NCBI RefSeq assembly: GCF_002999335.1
Contig: NW_020312761.1
Span: 1-64,000 of the forward strand
Source: Cyclospora cayetanensis
Lineage: Eukaryota; Apicomplexa; Conoidasida; Eucoccidiorida; Eimeriidae
DNA: 64,000 nucleotides
Direction: 5' to 3'
Shown: positions 47,431 to 61,691 of the stretch, in pieces
How the letters are laid out: every line of letters begins with the position of its first letter
How positions within the stretch are numbered: the first letter of the stretch is position 1
Program-made: the position numbers and the translations under genes
Notes under the pieces: generated by a model
Seen by the model: the letters and a program-made list of their open reading frames with translations, nothing else
Told to the model about the DNA's origin: nothing
Databases searched by the model: none

Positions 47431-50400
47431 TTTGTAGACAGGAGGCACACATAGGAGGGGCCGAGTCAAGGTGGACTTGTTTCGGGGGTGTGGCCGTGTT
47501 GTAGCGTGCAATCGCATGGCCACGGTACACCTCTAGCGTTCGTGAACTCGAAGTGCAGGAGAGCCTCTGGGGAGCTGCATCCTACGAGTATTTGAGGCTG
47601 CTGCGTGTATGTCTGAGTATGTGTTGTCTGTTTTCTCAGCGATCCGGAAGCGGAGGAAGTCAGCGATCTGCGGTAAAGGGGTTCTAGGGCAGAACCGCCG
47701 CGCGGCAGTGCCAGGGGCATGACGGATGCGGCAGAGACATTAAGGCCCCGTTTAGAAGAATTTGAGGCCTCCTTCCAGAGAAGGCCTTCGAATTTTCCCC
47801 CCCCCTCTGGCCTCGTTTGCTGCAGCGAAGGTAGAGGCCTCAGCAGCACGTTATGGAACGCGATGCTTGCTCTCCATGCTTTGATCACCGCAGCCGGTTC
47901 GCTGAACTGAGACGTATGATGCAGCAGTAGCAGAGTGTGGGCCTTGTGCTCGCGACTCTACAGGGACAAGCGCGAAGTCAAGTCTAAGGAGGGACCTAAG
48001 AGGACAAGGCTGCAGCTATTTGCATGCGCTGCGCCATTGTACATCTTGGTGAAGATCCCAGTATATTTATTGGCAGTACGGAAAGCGTTAAACATAGCTA
48101 TCCACTGGGACGCCAACTACAGAAAGTCCTCGACCGCAGCGGCAGCAAGAATGGGGGTGGGGCACTCGGTGCGGTAGTTTTTGCAGCAGAAAAAGAGCTG
48201 ATTTTAGCTGGTGGAGGGGTGCGGGGCGGCATATTGACATTTACTGTTGGGGTTTCTTAAGTGAGGCATTCTGGTAGCTCCGCCTGCCAAAGAGACTGAC
48301 TAGGACGGGCGTGTCATCGTCACCCTCTATGTTCCCTAGCAACTGGCGTCCTGGGACGGCAGCTTGTGTGAAAATTCAGAGTGATAGGTCCACAGAGGGA
48401 AGCAGGATAGCCTTAATGTAGTGAAGCCGCCTCTTGTGTCCTACCTTCACTCTTGTCGATTTACCAGTACAGGAAGAAACGGTGCTGGCCCTGTCGAATT
48501 GAGTGGCTACAGCTGTGCAGCGTGCAATCTTGAAAAAGGCCCCAGTAACAGAATTTCTATTCATGTACACTTCTAGGAGAGAGGCGTTAGCAAAGGGGCC
48601 GGCGACAGCTCTGGGCCCACATGGAAGCCTGTCGTTCCAGATATAGTCGTAGCGGAGATGAATGCCACCGTTAGATTCTCAGTCTTGGGAGGCAGCAGTT
48701 AATCCTTATCAGGAATGTTCAGCAAAAGCATTGCTGCTGTGATTGACATGAGCCTTTCTTCTAGGGAGATCGATATCTCCCGGTTGCCTTGATCCTTTGA
48801 AGCACGGATTCTCGTAATATTTGAGGGAAGAGGAACGAACATGCGCAGGTCTACAATGTGAGAGCTGAGACAGCGCATGCGCTTTGCAAGCCACATTAAG
48901 ATATTCATACTGTGTATTGCTTCCTTTCCGTGCCTCACTGTATTTGTTTTACATGTTTGCGGCTTCGCAAGTGGCTGGAGCCATGGACATTGTGCACCGT
49001 CTGACTCGCACCCTTCGATTGAAATGTTCGGCTACCACGGTACACTGAGTGCTTCTACACAGAACTATATGCCTCTATGGTCTAACATACTTTTCGAGTA
49101 ATCGTCTCCACATAGGGCAATATTTTGAGTCCGCTTTTGCCTGCCCTTAGAGCGTGTGTGGCGAACCAAGTCACCGTAGTGGCTATGTGCACCCCTTCAG
49201 CACCTCAAATGTGCTCGCAATGATCCAAACGGACTGCATCCGTGCCTTTGTAGTGCCCATATTCTCGGGAGAATGACCAAGAAGGGAGTGCTTTATGCTG
49301 GGTGCGAATTTTGTCCATTAAAGCCGACAGAAGGAGTCTATTTTCAACGATACTCCATTCAAAAAGGCACAGCGACAAAAACATCGCAGCGCCTAGAAGT
49401 GTGCATCCTTCTGCCTGCGTTGGCTGTAGTCTGCGCGTGTCCTTACTTTCCCAACGGTGTCTGTACTCGTCTGTGCTTCTGTATCCCTCGACGTTCGCTT
49501 TTCATGGTTTCCTTCTCGATGGGCCTTGCAGCCACTCCCTTTTGAAGCGGCGATGATTTCGCGAAGGCCTGCAATTTTCTAGTCATGAATAACACAACAC
49601 GGGGACAAGGACTTTCCTCAACTCTCCAACGTTATCCAGTGCATTTGCAAATATGTTTCATCCGCCTTGCAGTGGTAGCATCCACAGGCTAATGGTTTAT
49701 CGCTGAAGAACCGTAAATATGGCATGCTTCTACGCCCTGTTACACAGAAATTTCAATGGAGCTCCGCGGGGGCGGATAAACGGTGGGAAGCACTGGAATA
49801 CGTGTATTACTGGTAACGGCACAGTCTCTGAATTCCTGCGCAATGGCTGAATTGTGTGGAAGGTCTCCACTTATCACAAATAAATAGGTATTTTAGCTTG
49901 CATCCGCACACGGGCTAAGGAAACGGTGCTGCTGTGCTTCACATATCTGCTAACGATAGACCATTGGTCGGAGATCGGTCAGGTTCAGGAGCTGACACTT
50001 GGAGCCAGTAAACTGTAGAAATGAGGGGGGTCCTGCTTCCACTATTTTCGCAGTATGTTCATTTCGTTGCCAATGCTTCGGATTTTACTGAACCAAGTAG
50101 AAGTACACCCGTGCACGCACCTACCTGCCAAGTAAACTAAAAGGCATACGTGCCCCCGCTTTCGGTCTGCTCGGAGTCACCGGGCTCCTGATGTACCGTC
50201 AAGTTGGTCTTCAGTCAATTGTGAATAACGGCCAACGCTCCAAATTAAAATCTGATGCAATACTTCAGGCGCGATAATGAAATATGTATGATTGACCTGC
50301 AGTATCGTTGAGGGTTTCCTCTCTTAACCCTTATTCCATACTGCCCCTTCCAGCCCTACGTAGCTTCTTTTAAATTTAGGATGCTCGTGCATTCGGGCTT

Positions 50401-52074
50401 CTCATTGGCCGTTCATTCTTCTTTAGACTATCGTGAGAGCTACGGCTTTGAGAGGCTCGCCGATCTTATGCTTTGGGCAACAGTTTTCCAGGGGGGTATT
50501 CATGTTAGGTACATCGCCGCCAGTCTAAAGAAGGCACTTGAGAAGTCAGGTGTTTCCTAAATGCTGCGCCAGAGGAGCGATTTTATCGAGATGAACCATT
50601 CAACACGCTGATTGATGCAGTAATGACCAAACGGACGAATTGGCGTCTGCGGCTCTCACGGAAGCCAGCGAGGTGATGATTCAGAAATTAGAACAAGCAA
50701 AAAAGTACGCCTTCCTCAGATGCATCTCTGGCCTAAGTGCCCTCAGGGAGAAAGCCGAAAGCAAGGAGGCCAGGTGAATGTGGAAGATTCTATGGCGCTG
50801 CTAGCATGCGGACTTTCCTGCAACTACAAAAGGGTTAGGCGCTCAGCGTTTTGATGCAAGACACAGTTCGAAGGCAGTTCATTACTTGTGGGGGCGAGCA
50901 CTTGTTCTATGCTACTCAGCATTTTACCGTACAGCACCTCTTCAAATTCCGTGTAATGCCACTGCTAGGCAGTTTCACTAGTAGCTGACTTCTCATCATA
51001 GGAGTGATGCGATGGCCTGTACAATACATCGCCACGCAATGACTACTCCAGAAAGATTCATGTGTCCGCCAGTATTCATGCCGGTGTTCTTGCTGCCACC
51101 CCAACAACTATTTTAAACCGATGCGCTGCTTGTTTCAGGGAAGGATGCGTGCGCAGAAGGGCAGGGAGAGCCGCACTCGCCAGATTTGAAAAGGGCTTCC
51201 CAATACTTTTCCCATCCGTCGTTTAAAAGAGACGGCTCACTCTTTTGGGTGCGACCCCCACCCACCACATGCCCTCCAGGGCCCTTTTTTACATAGGCCG
51301 ACCTCCGCCGTTGAAAGATGTAGTCACATGGTCAACGTCATAAGCACTGTTGTCACATGAAAGAGGAACGGAAAAGGCAACAAAAATAGCAAATATGGGA
51401 GGCCCCCCTTGCCTCGAGCTCATTCCTGCTCCTTTTCCTTGCACCCCATTTGACTCGGTAGCAGCCCCTTTTTCTTTTCCTGGGAATAGTGTAGCAAGAG
51501 TCTACACCTCTATCGGCTAAGCTCCCATGCGTTTTCGATCTAAAAAGGACCCCTAAGACACCAGTCAATCAACCGGTTGTCTAAAAGCTGCTTGTGCATT
51601 ACTGTCGTGTGTCTCTGCCCCTCTGCCTTTGAGTCCGTTCTGCGGGTTTGAAATCAAAGGAGCAAGGCAGGAAGACCGATGAGCACCAAAAAGCAACAGA
51701 CTTCCACGAGGCCCTCTCCTTAGGCTCGCACCCGCGTCTTGAACACAATACCGGCTCTTAAACCGTAGGGATCCATCCCATAAGCACCAGACACTTAAAG
51801 CCAAGCAGGAAGACACACCAAATGTTTGGGGGAGGAGGGCCACAGGGCACTGCATTTTTTATTAGCCCCTGGATTTCTTCTAGAGTCCTTCTTCGCAGCA
51901 GACAACATTAGAAACGAGGCAGCACTAGCAGCCACCTCCTGCTCCTCCACTGACAGCAGCCTCCCACAAACGCCAATAGGCAAAGCCGGTTGGGGAGACG
52001 GGCTCGATAGTGCGCGTCTCAGTGCTAAGCGAACTCCTCCTAACGGCATCACACCTCAAGTCCTTTGTGCGGTC
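47431..52074. other. 4.6 kb region, mostly without recognisable genes
   Basis: A small multi-exon gene may lie at 47719-48260 on the plus strand. One frame starts with an ATG at 47719 (TDAAETLRPRLEEFEASFQ), and another at 48024 reads HLGEDPSIFIGSTESVKHSY and a Gly/Ala-rich end. They are in different frames, and no clear splice pair was worked out, so I do not call a CDS. The rest shows nothing beyond short shadow frames. The last 500 bases are the likely 3' flank of SPF45. Confidence 0.4.
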
Positions 52075-54749
52075 CTAGATTGTAACCGTGACGTGCTGGT
52101 CAGCTTCTTGTTCAGGATCAGGACGAAGGTCTCCCCGCGCAAATCTCTCTTCGCTATAGAACTTGGCCTTAACTGTGCGCCCTCCAAAGGCGCGGCCATT
52201 GAAGGTTAAAAGAGCTCTAGTGGCTTCTTCTTTGCGTTCATATTCACAGAAAATTCGGACAGCACAATCATCTGGGACGCCAGCAGCTTCGAAGATGCGC
52301 ACTTGCAAGAGATTGCCCAGCTTAGCTGCCTCCTCCTCTGTTTCTTCCTTCAAGTCCGAGTCTACCTGCCCCCTCCCCACCATATTTAGAAGCAAAAGAA
52401 TGCGGGTAGGCGCCATGTTGAACGTCACGGCGCGCGGAAGCTGAGCTAAAGAAGTGACCTCCTGGCCCTGAGGGGGTGAGTAAGCACCAGCGGCACAGCA
52501 CACAAACACGCACGATGTATGCGTGCTTTGATTAAGCGCTAAAGGTTCGTTGCCATCTAGTCTTTATGAGGCAGGACAGGCATGCAGGCCACGCCTGCGT
52601 GTTGCTTCCACAAAGCACCACAGAAACAAGCCAGCAGCAGGAGCCAACAACCACCAATACACATGCGGAGTCAGTTAAACGCCCACTACTGTATCAACAG
52701 ACAGACAGCAAAGGCAGTATAGTTGCCCCTGCCCTCCCCCGGTAAAACATATGCCGAGCTGCTGTTCCCCTTTCATGGAGAGAGCAAAGGTCACAGAGCA
52801 TCATGAGACAAGCATCCACTACAGGGCGAGATCTAGAAATAACGGGGCGAATTACTAAATGCACGAAAGCAGAGGAAACACTTCTACTAGATACGTAGGC
52901 TGAGAAGACGGCAACAAACAAAGACACCTTGAAGAGAAGCAGGATGTTGAACCATAGAACAAGTCCTGAGGCTACGGCGGTACATTTTACGGCCATCGGT
53001 CTTCGATACAACCGACAAGGTGCTCTAAGGAGAGCCGCACGAGGCAACAACGGTAAGGAAGGGAGCAGGAGGGCAATCACCGAAAAGACGCAGAATTGCA
53101 GGGAGGCTGGCTGCTGGCTGGCCTCACACATCCTCAAGTTCAACTTTGGTCGCAGCGAGTGAGAACAGGGAAAGAAGCGCACGAAAAGGGACCACAGTGC
53201 AGAGCACAGGTATACGGGGAGAACTAGACGCGCAACGAAGAGCGAAGGAAGGGCATCCATGCCATCAAAAATGACGGCAGAAAAGGCAAAACTAGAGTTG
53301 GCAGCAGTCAACGACCGCCCCCGTCTGCCCGCCACTGCGCTTACTTGGACGATAATACCACTTCTCATGGCCGTCTTCCGTGCGACAAGCGGCGCTGTAA
53401 TGCCCTGTTTGTTTGCACCGAGGCCTTCTCCCTGCTTCCACCCCATCTTTTCCATCATGCGAGCTGCAAAGGTCTTCTTGTTGGGGTCGATGTACGAAGG
53501 CAGCACAGGCGCTTGCGGCTCTGGGGAGGCGATGGCGTCTGCGCCTTCAGTGCCTGGGCCTGCACGACACAGAAGATGCAGACGGAGGCTTTGCAGATCT
53601 ACTGAGAGAAAGACAGGAGAGGAAAAGCGACGCAGCAAGGCACTGCGCACGTGACGGCAGAGCGTTCCCCGACAGCCGCTGCTGCTTGCGTAGGCACAGC
53701 CCCCGCAAGAAGCGCACGAAACTCTCCCGCCAACAGACACGCGCGGGAGAGGAGAAGCAGCGCTAGTACAAACACCTGAACATGCAGGGGTTACAGCGGC
53801 AGAGGGCGAGCTCGCTTGAACCTCGCCTACACAGCCAATACACATGGCCCGACGTTCATCCAGATGAAAAAAACGATCCACGGGGTAATGGGCACATGGA
53901 AAAGACGGAAAAATCAGTGAGCAAACCAGACATCTGTCCACTAGACGGGGACGCACCACTACGCGCAGTCTCCTCCTCTAGTTTTTGCTTGTCAAGTTCC
54001 TGCTGTCTGAGCCGTTCCAGCTCTTCCCTCTGTTGCTGCCGCATTTTTTCTCTGTGGATGGCTGTATAATCGTTCGGCTTCGAGGGGTCGTACTCCTGAG
54101 GCCAAAGCCCCACTGCAACCCACGTCGTTGGATCTAAGGGAGTAGACCCTCCAACGGTTACCGACAGCACATTAACGATCGGCTCTGAAGAGCTGCTGCT
54201 GCTTGCTTCGCCAGCGCCAGTCGCCGCTTTCGCTGCAGTGCCTGAGGCGCCATCTGCCCGCGCGCCAGAGGCATGAGCTGGCTTGTGATCGTCAGCGCCA
54301 ACGACACCCGCATGCAACTTCTTCAAGCGCTCTAGGACGAGGGCTGCATCCGCAGCCGCTGCCTGCACGTTCAGCGAAGGCGACGGCTTCGGAGCTGTCT
54401 TCGCAAGTGTCTGCCTGCGAACTACCGCAGGAGTCAGCAGCTTGAGGCGCTGAGCTGCCCAGACAGTCCCGCTGCTGTCCGCTGTAGCAGCGGCCCCTGA
54501 TGCTCCAGCACCGGCAGCAGCAGCTGCCGCAGCAGCAGCAGCTGCTGCTGCCGCGCCGGATGCGCCGGGAGTTGAGCCTGAAATGCTCGCAGTTGCTGCT
54601 GAGGACGCAGCGGCTTCCGCAGGATCATCTGGATCGTCGTACAAAGATCCTAACAGCGAGCCGCTGGGTGCTGAAGGAGTGCTGCTCTTCGTGTCTCCCT
54701 CCTCCCCCTTCGACGGGGGCGGCAAGTCTCCGTACAGAGAATCCAGCAT
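52075..54749 (-). CDS. RBM17: Splicing factor SPF45 (RBM17)
   Basis: Three minus-strand exons, 53957-54749, 53345-53559 and 52075-52467, join with matching phases (1, then 0) to give 466 residues, close to animal SPF45 (about 400). The N-terminus repeats the family SLYDD motif (DSLYGDL, GSLYDDP), then has Ala/Gly-rich low complexity and the conserved EYDPSKPNDY block followed by a charged helix. Exon 2 carries the G-patch (residues about 295-340, FAARMMEKMGWKQGEGLG). Exon 3 carries the C-terminal U2AF-homology motif (residues about 356-450, TRILLLLNMVGRGQVD to GRAFGGRTVKAKFY). The R-x-F signature that binds tryptophan ligand motifs is intact (R428, F430). SPF45 acts in 3' splice-site recognition in the nucleus. 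Both introns have GT-AG ends (GTGCGT and GTAAGC donors). Confidence 0.95.
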
Positions 54750-57700
54750 CGTCGAGATGACTACCGCCAGCCCCCTGTCACGACGGGTCGGGGTGGGGGC
54801 AGGGTGGTAGTGTGGCCTCTTGGATTCTTTCGCTGCGAGTCTCTCCCTCTAAAGAAGGCAGATAAGCCTGCACGACAAAGCCCCCGCGCGGCGGCCAGCA
54901 GTCCCCCAGCAGCGCCCCCGAAATGCGTTACAGATCCAGAGAGAAGTCCGCATAGATCTGCCTCTTGACGTGCGTTACGTGAAGCCGCTTGTCACCAAGA
55001 AAGGCGTGCCCATGCATGCGTTCCGCGGTTGTGCGTGTCGCAGGCAGGAGGCAAGACAAAGACCTCGCCTGGAGGGAGGAGCCGCTGAAGAGAGGCTTTC
55101 AGAGCTCGTGCTTGGGCCGTCATTCAAGACGCTACTACGCCCACCACTGCCTGTCTTTCCTGTTTTTTTCCCAGCTTGGCCGTAGGGGGCAGACGGCCTT
55201 CGGGCCTCTTGAGGAACCACTCAAAAGGCGTGCCTCCTCTGAAGCCGGGTTCGTCACGAGGACGGCAAAAACCCAGACGATATGGCGTACAAGGGTTCAG
55301 AGGAAGCAACTCAGCACACACATTAGGGGTGCAGGGAGGCGGAAAGCGGAGGAAGAGGCCACACCGAGCTCCTGCGTGGGCCGCCAAGGCAAAACAAATG
55401 GGGAAAAATCAAAGAGCAAATGACGGCGGAGGCTAGAAACCGACATTCGCAGAAAGCCCCAGACATGTGGACTGCATGCACCCAGCCCCAAGGAACCGCG
55501 ACCGGCTGCGTTTCCTCTCTGGAAGACTTTCTGAGAATATCGCCTCTGAATGACAGCACAATCGCAGTTTTATCGGGTTAGACGAATTCTCGTTGCGTGA
55601 AAACGAGCTAACGTACTTCTGTCTGTCCTGTTGCTGGTGGGGAGAGTGGGGACGATGTAGGGCACAGGATGCAACACAGAAAACCCCCATTCCCCGGGCG
55701 TTTCGATTATCGGAGGATCCAAACTACGTGACTTCGCGGCTGTGGTGTTTTGGGGGTGCGCGCTACAGTGGGAGCCTTCTGTTTCATTGTTCACCCATAT
55801 AGAATAAGTCTGCTGTATGTGCGCTTCTGTGTATTGGAGAAGAGGGGGAAGTGCATCTAGGGGCTCCAGAACCGTGGTGGTGGCTGAGCATGAGGAAAAT
55901 TAGGGTGTGAAGGCCAAGCATTTTAAAGCAGCACAGGGGAGGCTCAACGCGGTCTCAGCGCTTTGGACCCTGAGCGGGCTAGGCTACACTCTAACATTCT
56001 TAGCCAAACTATTTATATTAGCAAAGAATCTGCAAAGAACTGACTCATTGATTTGTCGGCTCACATAACGCTTTTTGGAGATTAACGTGGTACTGTTAGC
56101 TCGATAGTGTAAGACGAAATGTTTGGTGTCTTTGTGCTGCATGCTACGTGCAAATGGGTGTGAATGCGTTGGAGTGCTTTGAGGTTGCATCTATGCTCGT
56201 TCTAGCTGTCCCTTTCCCCTTATGTCGGGAACCCCGAGACACGTGGGCAGCGAAAGGCAAAAGGTCCTTCGGAATTTCTATCAAACTTGCAGACGGAATG
56301 GAGCTAAATGCCTTTGCCCGGAAACCGTAGATATAGCTTCGCAGTTGACAACACAGAATGATTGGCTTCAGTGTTTCCCCGTTCATCTACTGCCTGTCGA
56401 TGCAATCGGATGCCAGGCTTATCTTTACCAGTTGTCCGAATCAATTAAGAAATCATTGGGTGAGAAATAATCAGATATGCTTTGTCAACACATTTTGAGA
56501 AGCGCCCCCTATCGATGGAACCAGGCGGTCACACAACGCCTGTTGGGGCGTAAGAGTCCAGCTCACAAGCCAATATGAAGGCATTAGGTCCACGGCTGCC
56601 AGAAAGGCATGACTTTCGATAAAATATTTATCGATGCGCCGGGGAGGCGATACCGACTAGCAAAGTATGCAGGCCGTAAATGGGGCAACAACTCAGAGAT
56701 TTCATGAGCTATTTGGAGATATGTCTCGCCCTTTACCACAGCATGAATGCGTGCTCCTCGAGACACATGTATTGGAGGGAGAAGCTGTGCACTAGTGGCT
56801 CTGTTCATGCAGAGGGCGTTGCTTGCCTGCTTGGATTACTACAGTTCAAGCCTTCATACAAAACCTGAATCATCACTTTGTGCCAAAATTAGCTCAAGAG
56901 CACACTCTGGGAAGACCGAGAAAGTTGGAAAAGCTAGGGCAGAAAAAACAATATCAGTATATTGTTATTTCGCGATGTGTGAATCCTTGATTTGCGAAAG
57001 CCACAGCGTAGATTACCAGCCTATGAGTAATTGTCTTGGGTGCACCTAAAGTGTCACGCCAGATTGCCGCAGAACGGCCAACGATTTAGCAACTGAGCAA
57101 CTGTCCGTGGGGCTTCCACGAATGGCGTACTCGAGGTTATGGGAGCAAATGAGCGCATGTTATATGTTGGCTTAAAGGGAAGAGCCAAGTTGGATTTGGA
57201 ATCAATTGCTGTAGGGGTTGTGCCAACTAGCCTAAGCCTACAGTCTCCGCTGAACTTCGAAAAATCAGGCTCGCTCTCCCAAGCAGTCCCATACACCCCT
57301 CCCAACAACGCACCTGCTGGGGTCGTACAACTCGGAAGGGCAGAGGCATGCAAAATGCAAAACTTTTGAAACGGGACTGAATGCAGCGGAAGCAAGCTGA
57401 AGGAAGGGGACAATGAGGGCGGATCAGGGAGAAGGAAAGCCCCCACGAAAGTTGCGACCTCGCGAAGGAGGCTACAGAGGATAGAGCCGCAGTTGGGAAC
57501 CCAAATCAAGTATGCATTTATGCAGCTGATAATGATATTCAAGACTCTCGAGCGCGACTTAACATGGGAAGTGGAGTGATTCTATTGGCCGAGGGCACGG
57601 CGCAAACGAGCACTTTGCCCCTTCACTAGGTAGGACAGCTCTCAGGACTCGGGCTTACTGACGGTCATCAGAACACAAGGATCAACACGGCTGTGGCAAA

Positions 57701-58230
57701 TAAATGATACTTTGATTGGGAATAGGCTCTATCAACATCGTCTGTGACTTTTATGCTGCGTAATCTGAAGTATGCCATGGCTGACCCAGTGGAAGGCGCG
57801 CGTGCGGCCACACACTACTAGCTGTGGAGCAATAGCGTGTCAGTAAGTGCTACGAAGAAGCAACTCTTGGTCTTCCCGATAACACTGATCTCCTTTGTGC
57901 TGCTCGAGGTAGAGTTGTTTCACCAGTGTAGCGGGGCAGAGTCTCCCTGCGGGCAGCTAATTAGGCAGTGAAAGGAGACAATTCTGAGCGTGCGTACAGT
58001 TGCTATGCAACTGCGTCTTTATGAGGGAATTATGTTTAACGTTCAGGCGAGGGATAGAGTAGGCGAATATGCAGCAGTTCTCAGAAGTGCTCAACTTGAC
58101 TAGCTGCCAGCAGGCTGGCCACCTGCTGATTGCGCACAAAACCGAATAGAGCTAGCTCCTGGCTGAGCCTCATATTATGTTCGAAGATATCGATGTCCTG
58201 GTCTACGTAGGAGCCTCTATCTACTCTGGG

Positions 58231-58250
58231 CCTGGACCTGGTGGTCCAGG
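58231..58250. repeat. 8-bp inverted repeat with 4-nt loop
   Basis: CCTGGACC, TGGT, GGTCCAGG form a GC-rich hairpin in non-coding sequence. No promoter or gene context is visible. Confidence 0.7.
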
Positions 58251-61200
58251 GTCCTCAGGCACTATAATCAGCGAAGGGATCTAGAGAGCTGCTGGCTAGA
58301 GGGCGTGAATTTATGTTCGAATTTAAAGAGACAAACGCACAAAATTTCAATAAGCGGCAGCTGGTAGTGTCTTTCAAGCCTGAAAATTTGGCCTAGGTAG
58401 ATCGGCAAACTTTAGGGGGTGTCCCAGAAGGGACTGGAAGAAGTTTGCTGCCAGAAGGCCGGAGCTATTTGCCATATTTTCATGAATCAATGCTCCATTT
58501 TCCAATAATTTCCCTACAAGTTGGAAAACCCTCAGAATGATCCAAATTGTCTTAAGAAGTTTCAAAACTTTCCGAGATTCATTTGCGAACTGTACCGCGC
58601 AGACAATTGACTCGCATGGAAGCGGAGGATTTATATGGGGCCGAACAATTGGTAAGTTCTAGGAGTACTGAGCGCTTAGGAGACACTACGTGAGGGTTTC
58701 TGGTGAGAAAGCGCAGGAAACGCCAGTCCCAATGGTTGACGGACGAACAGTTTTGGGCTTTGCTGCCTGCAGAAGGACTCGCGGCTCTATTTGATGAACA
58801 ACGCTCTGCCGCCATAGACCTTATTCCCCGCTCCACTTGATATATGACTTTCTGCAGGTCATGCTTTGCCTTAGATTGCTTCTTTTATCTATAAGTATTG
58901 GTTTTCATCTGTGCAATTATTATTGCTGAGATGTTTTCTACACTTAGGTTTATTCTCAGGCTTTCTAAGATATGTTGTGCGTATATTCTTCATTACGCTT
59001 TTGCTGTGGCTCTGAAATCGTTTATGCTGCACGAGCTGCCCGCATATGCTACCAGAAATTGAGGCACGGAGTCACTTATGACGAAAGGTGTATTGGATTA
59101 CGCATGCACTTTTAGTTTGGCCTTGTTTTCTCGTGAGCCGGGGACTCGCGCGTTTCAGCACACGGACGACAGCGAGTCATCGTGCCACCATAGTAGTCAT
59201 GCAGGTTTGGTTCCACATTTGTTGTTGATGAATGTGTGCGTCATTCTTATCGTCGATTCTGCCTCTACTGACTGATGCATAGTAAATTTGGTTTCCTCAT
59301 ATGCACGGTTTTCGCGTTTCTGCCTGCTTGGAGAGTGGCGATAGTGCGGATAATCTTTTGCTGTCCTTTATGCAGTTGGTTGCGACACGGATCTACGGAA
59401 GAAGAGAGCGTGCATTTTAACGCGAAAGGGGGATATGCAATGGGCTATGCTATAATCAAGCATTTTTTGCCTAAATATTACTAGTGTAGTAATATTCAGA
59501 CAAGAATTGACAAAGAGCTTACCAATGGATTTACCTGTTTGAACATCTTATTATAGCAAACAACTTTCAGCTAGATACAAGAGAGGCGCTCCGTTGCGTG
59601 CATCAGCGCTAGTTGTTGTGTGTAACTAGTCGGAAATGCTTGGAAAGCTTAGAGGGTGCAGCAACGTGTGAGCTAGCTGTCCCTATCCGCGCACGTCGGG
59701 AGCTGTGAAGGACACAGTCAGGGGAAGGCAAAATTCTTTTATGCCTAGAGCACTCATGAATTTTCTATTATGCATGTATTGAGTCGAGAATTAAGCGTCA
59801 GGAAACGTTAGATTGAGGGTTCCAGGCTGTGTACCCGTTGACCTATCTCCGAGGAGAGCAAGCTAGCTTCGGACTACACAAGCCTCCTAGAAATTCAATG
59901 AGTATTCTTCCAAAAGACTTCGCATCTTCCCCTGCTCTCGCGCCCCTCGAATTTTTAATGAGGAGAGGGCCGGCCAGGGTGCGTGTAGCTGCACAATCTA
60001 AAGTAACCCGAGCATTCACAGCTAGTTGCGAAAGCATCTTTGTACCCGCTCATAACAGTGCGTCCTCCTTTTGTATCGAGCTAACGGTGCTCTGCTCTAT
60101 AGGACACACGAACAACCAGTACAAATAGTGAACCATTTACTATGAACTATGTCTCAGTAGTGCAGTCGAAAGTGTGCAAGTGAAGCTACTGGGCTTGGTC
60201 AGTACGCAGCGCCGGCATGTTTCCCCATACGAGGACGTTGCTTCAGGCCTCATCTGCTTCTTGTACTTTGGTCCCCCATTCTGAGTGCAAGCTCACTCCA
60301 AATGTCGGCGGCAATGGGCTCGAAAGCGCGTTCTGTGCCGACAACTACAGGAAATCAGGGCGCGTAGTGCTTCCCAAGAAGCTCGAAGGGTCGAGCTCCC
60401 TCGCCAAACGATAAATGGAGTTCTTAGAGGCATATTGGACGCTATGCCACAAAGAATCGAGGCGCACTGGCAGCCCTTCCTGCTGAAGCCGCTACAGCGT
60501 ACCGAGAGCAAATTCGTTGAAAGCCTTCAGAGTGGTCACCTGCCGGCACTTTGGAAATTCTGTAGGTTGCTACGTGTATTGACTTGTTCCATCAACTACT
60601 AAACCCCCATCTAAACAGCCTAAAGCCTATACCCTAAGCCTATACATCCCAATCCCCAAGCCCTTGGGGGCCCCTGATACTTTTCCCCTGGACCTGCCCC
60701 CCCAATTGACACATCCTTGCACTCGAATGGCAAGCCCACAAAGCTTTCGGGGTTTCCGAGGCTACGGCTAAAGAGACAGCCACCCGCACCAGAAGAAGGC
60801 GTGGCATGCAGGGCCCTGGCACCTAGCCAGTTATACAGAGGCACTGCGAGTCAATATAAAGCTGTTTCTCAGCGTGAGCGCCGACTTATTACTACAAGGA
60901 GTGCGTAAGCCATGACAGCCTAAGCATCCCCGAACACTAAACTCTTGCCTTCCCAGCACCAGCAACAACCAAACGCCACATGTATCTGTGCATGCACAGA
61001 AAGTACCTTTACGGGGCGCCTTGGGAGCCCAGAAGTACATGTGTAGGGGCCTCCTCTCCTTTGCGGGGGCCTTCATACCCTTACCATGGATACCACGGCT
61101 GCCCTTGCACGGGGGCTTTCAGAGGTGTTGTTCCCAGTCTTCGGGAACCTCCTCCTCCTCCTGAAAGTTAAAGCATGCAGCCGTAGGAAACAATCGCCCT

Positions 61201-61359
61201 CCCTACCCGTCAATCTGCATGATGCAGGACGCAAGAGAGCCAGAAAGAGGCCTCATGCCACGTGCTAGATACATACCCACATGATAGTAGAACCAGGGCA
61301 CATGCAGACACCCCCAGACCCAACCACCCCCATCTGCAAACCCATATCTCCACAGTCCC

Positions 61360-61680
61360 ACCCACCCAACCACCACCCACGCACACCAACCCAATCACCG
61401 ACCCAACCACCAACCATGTACACCAACCACGCACACCGACCCAACCACCACCCACGCACACCAGTCACCAACCATGCACACCAACCCAATCACCAACCCA
61501 ACCACCAACCACGCACACCAATCACCAACCCTGCACACCAACCACCAACCCTGCACACCAACCACCAACCATGTACACCAACCACCAACCCTGCACACCA
61601 ACCACCAACCATGTACACCAACCACCAACCCTGCACACCAACCCTGCACACCCACCACCACCCATGCACACACAAACACA
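61360..61680. repeat. 20-nt minisatellite (ACCACCAACCCTGCACACCA)
   Basis: Between 61501 and 61640 the 20-nt unit repeats in exact register, alternating CTGCAC and ATGTAC variants. The left part (61360-61500) is a more degenerate array of the same C/A-rich motif. It lies immediately 3' of the last confident exon of the UPF1-like gene. Because the unit has no stop codon, it produces spurious long frames on both strands. Confidence 0.9.
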
Positions 61681-61691
61681 CATGCACTGCT

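Larger units (their letters stand above)
54750..61691. other. 6.9 kb gene-poor region
   Basis: The left 1 kb is the upstream flank of SPF45 and contains one CATGCATGC motif near 55011, of the kind bound by some apicomplexan AP2 factors. Beyond it no frame above about 160 codons has recognisable content. A small hairpin lies at 58231-58250. Degenerate CCCTAA-like sequence lies near 60600-60655. A minisatellite fills the right end. Additional 3' exons of the UPF1-like gene could lie here. Confidence 0.45.
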
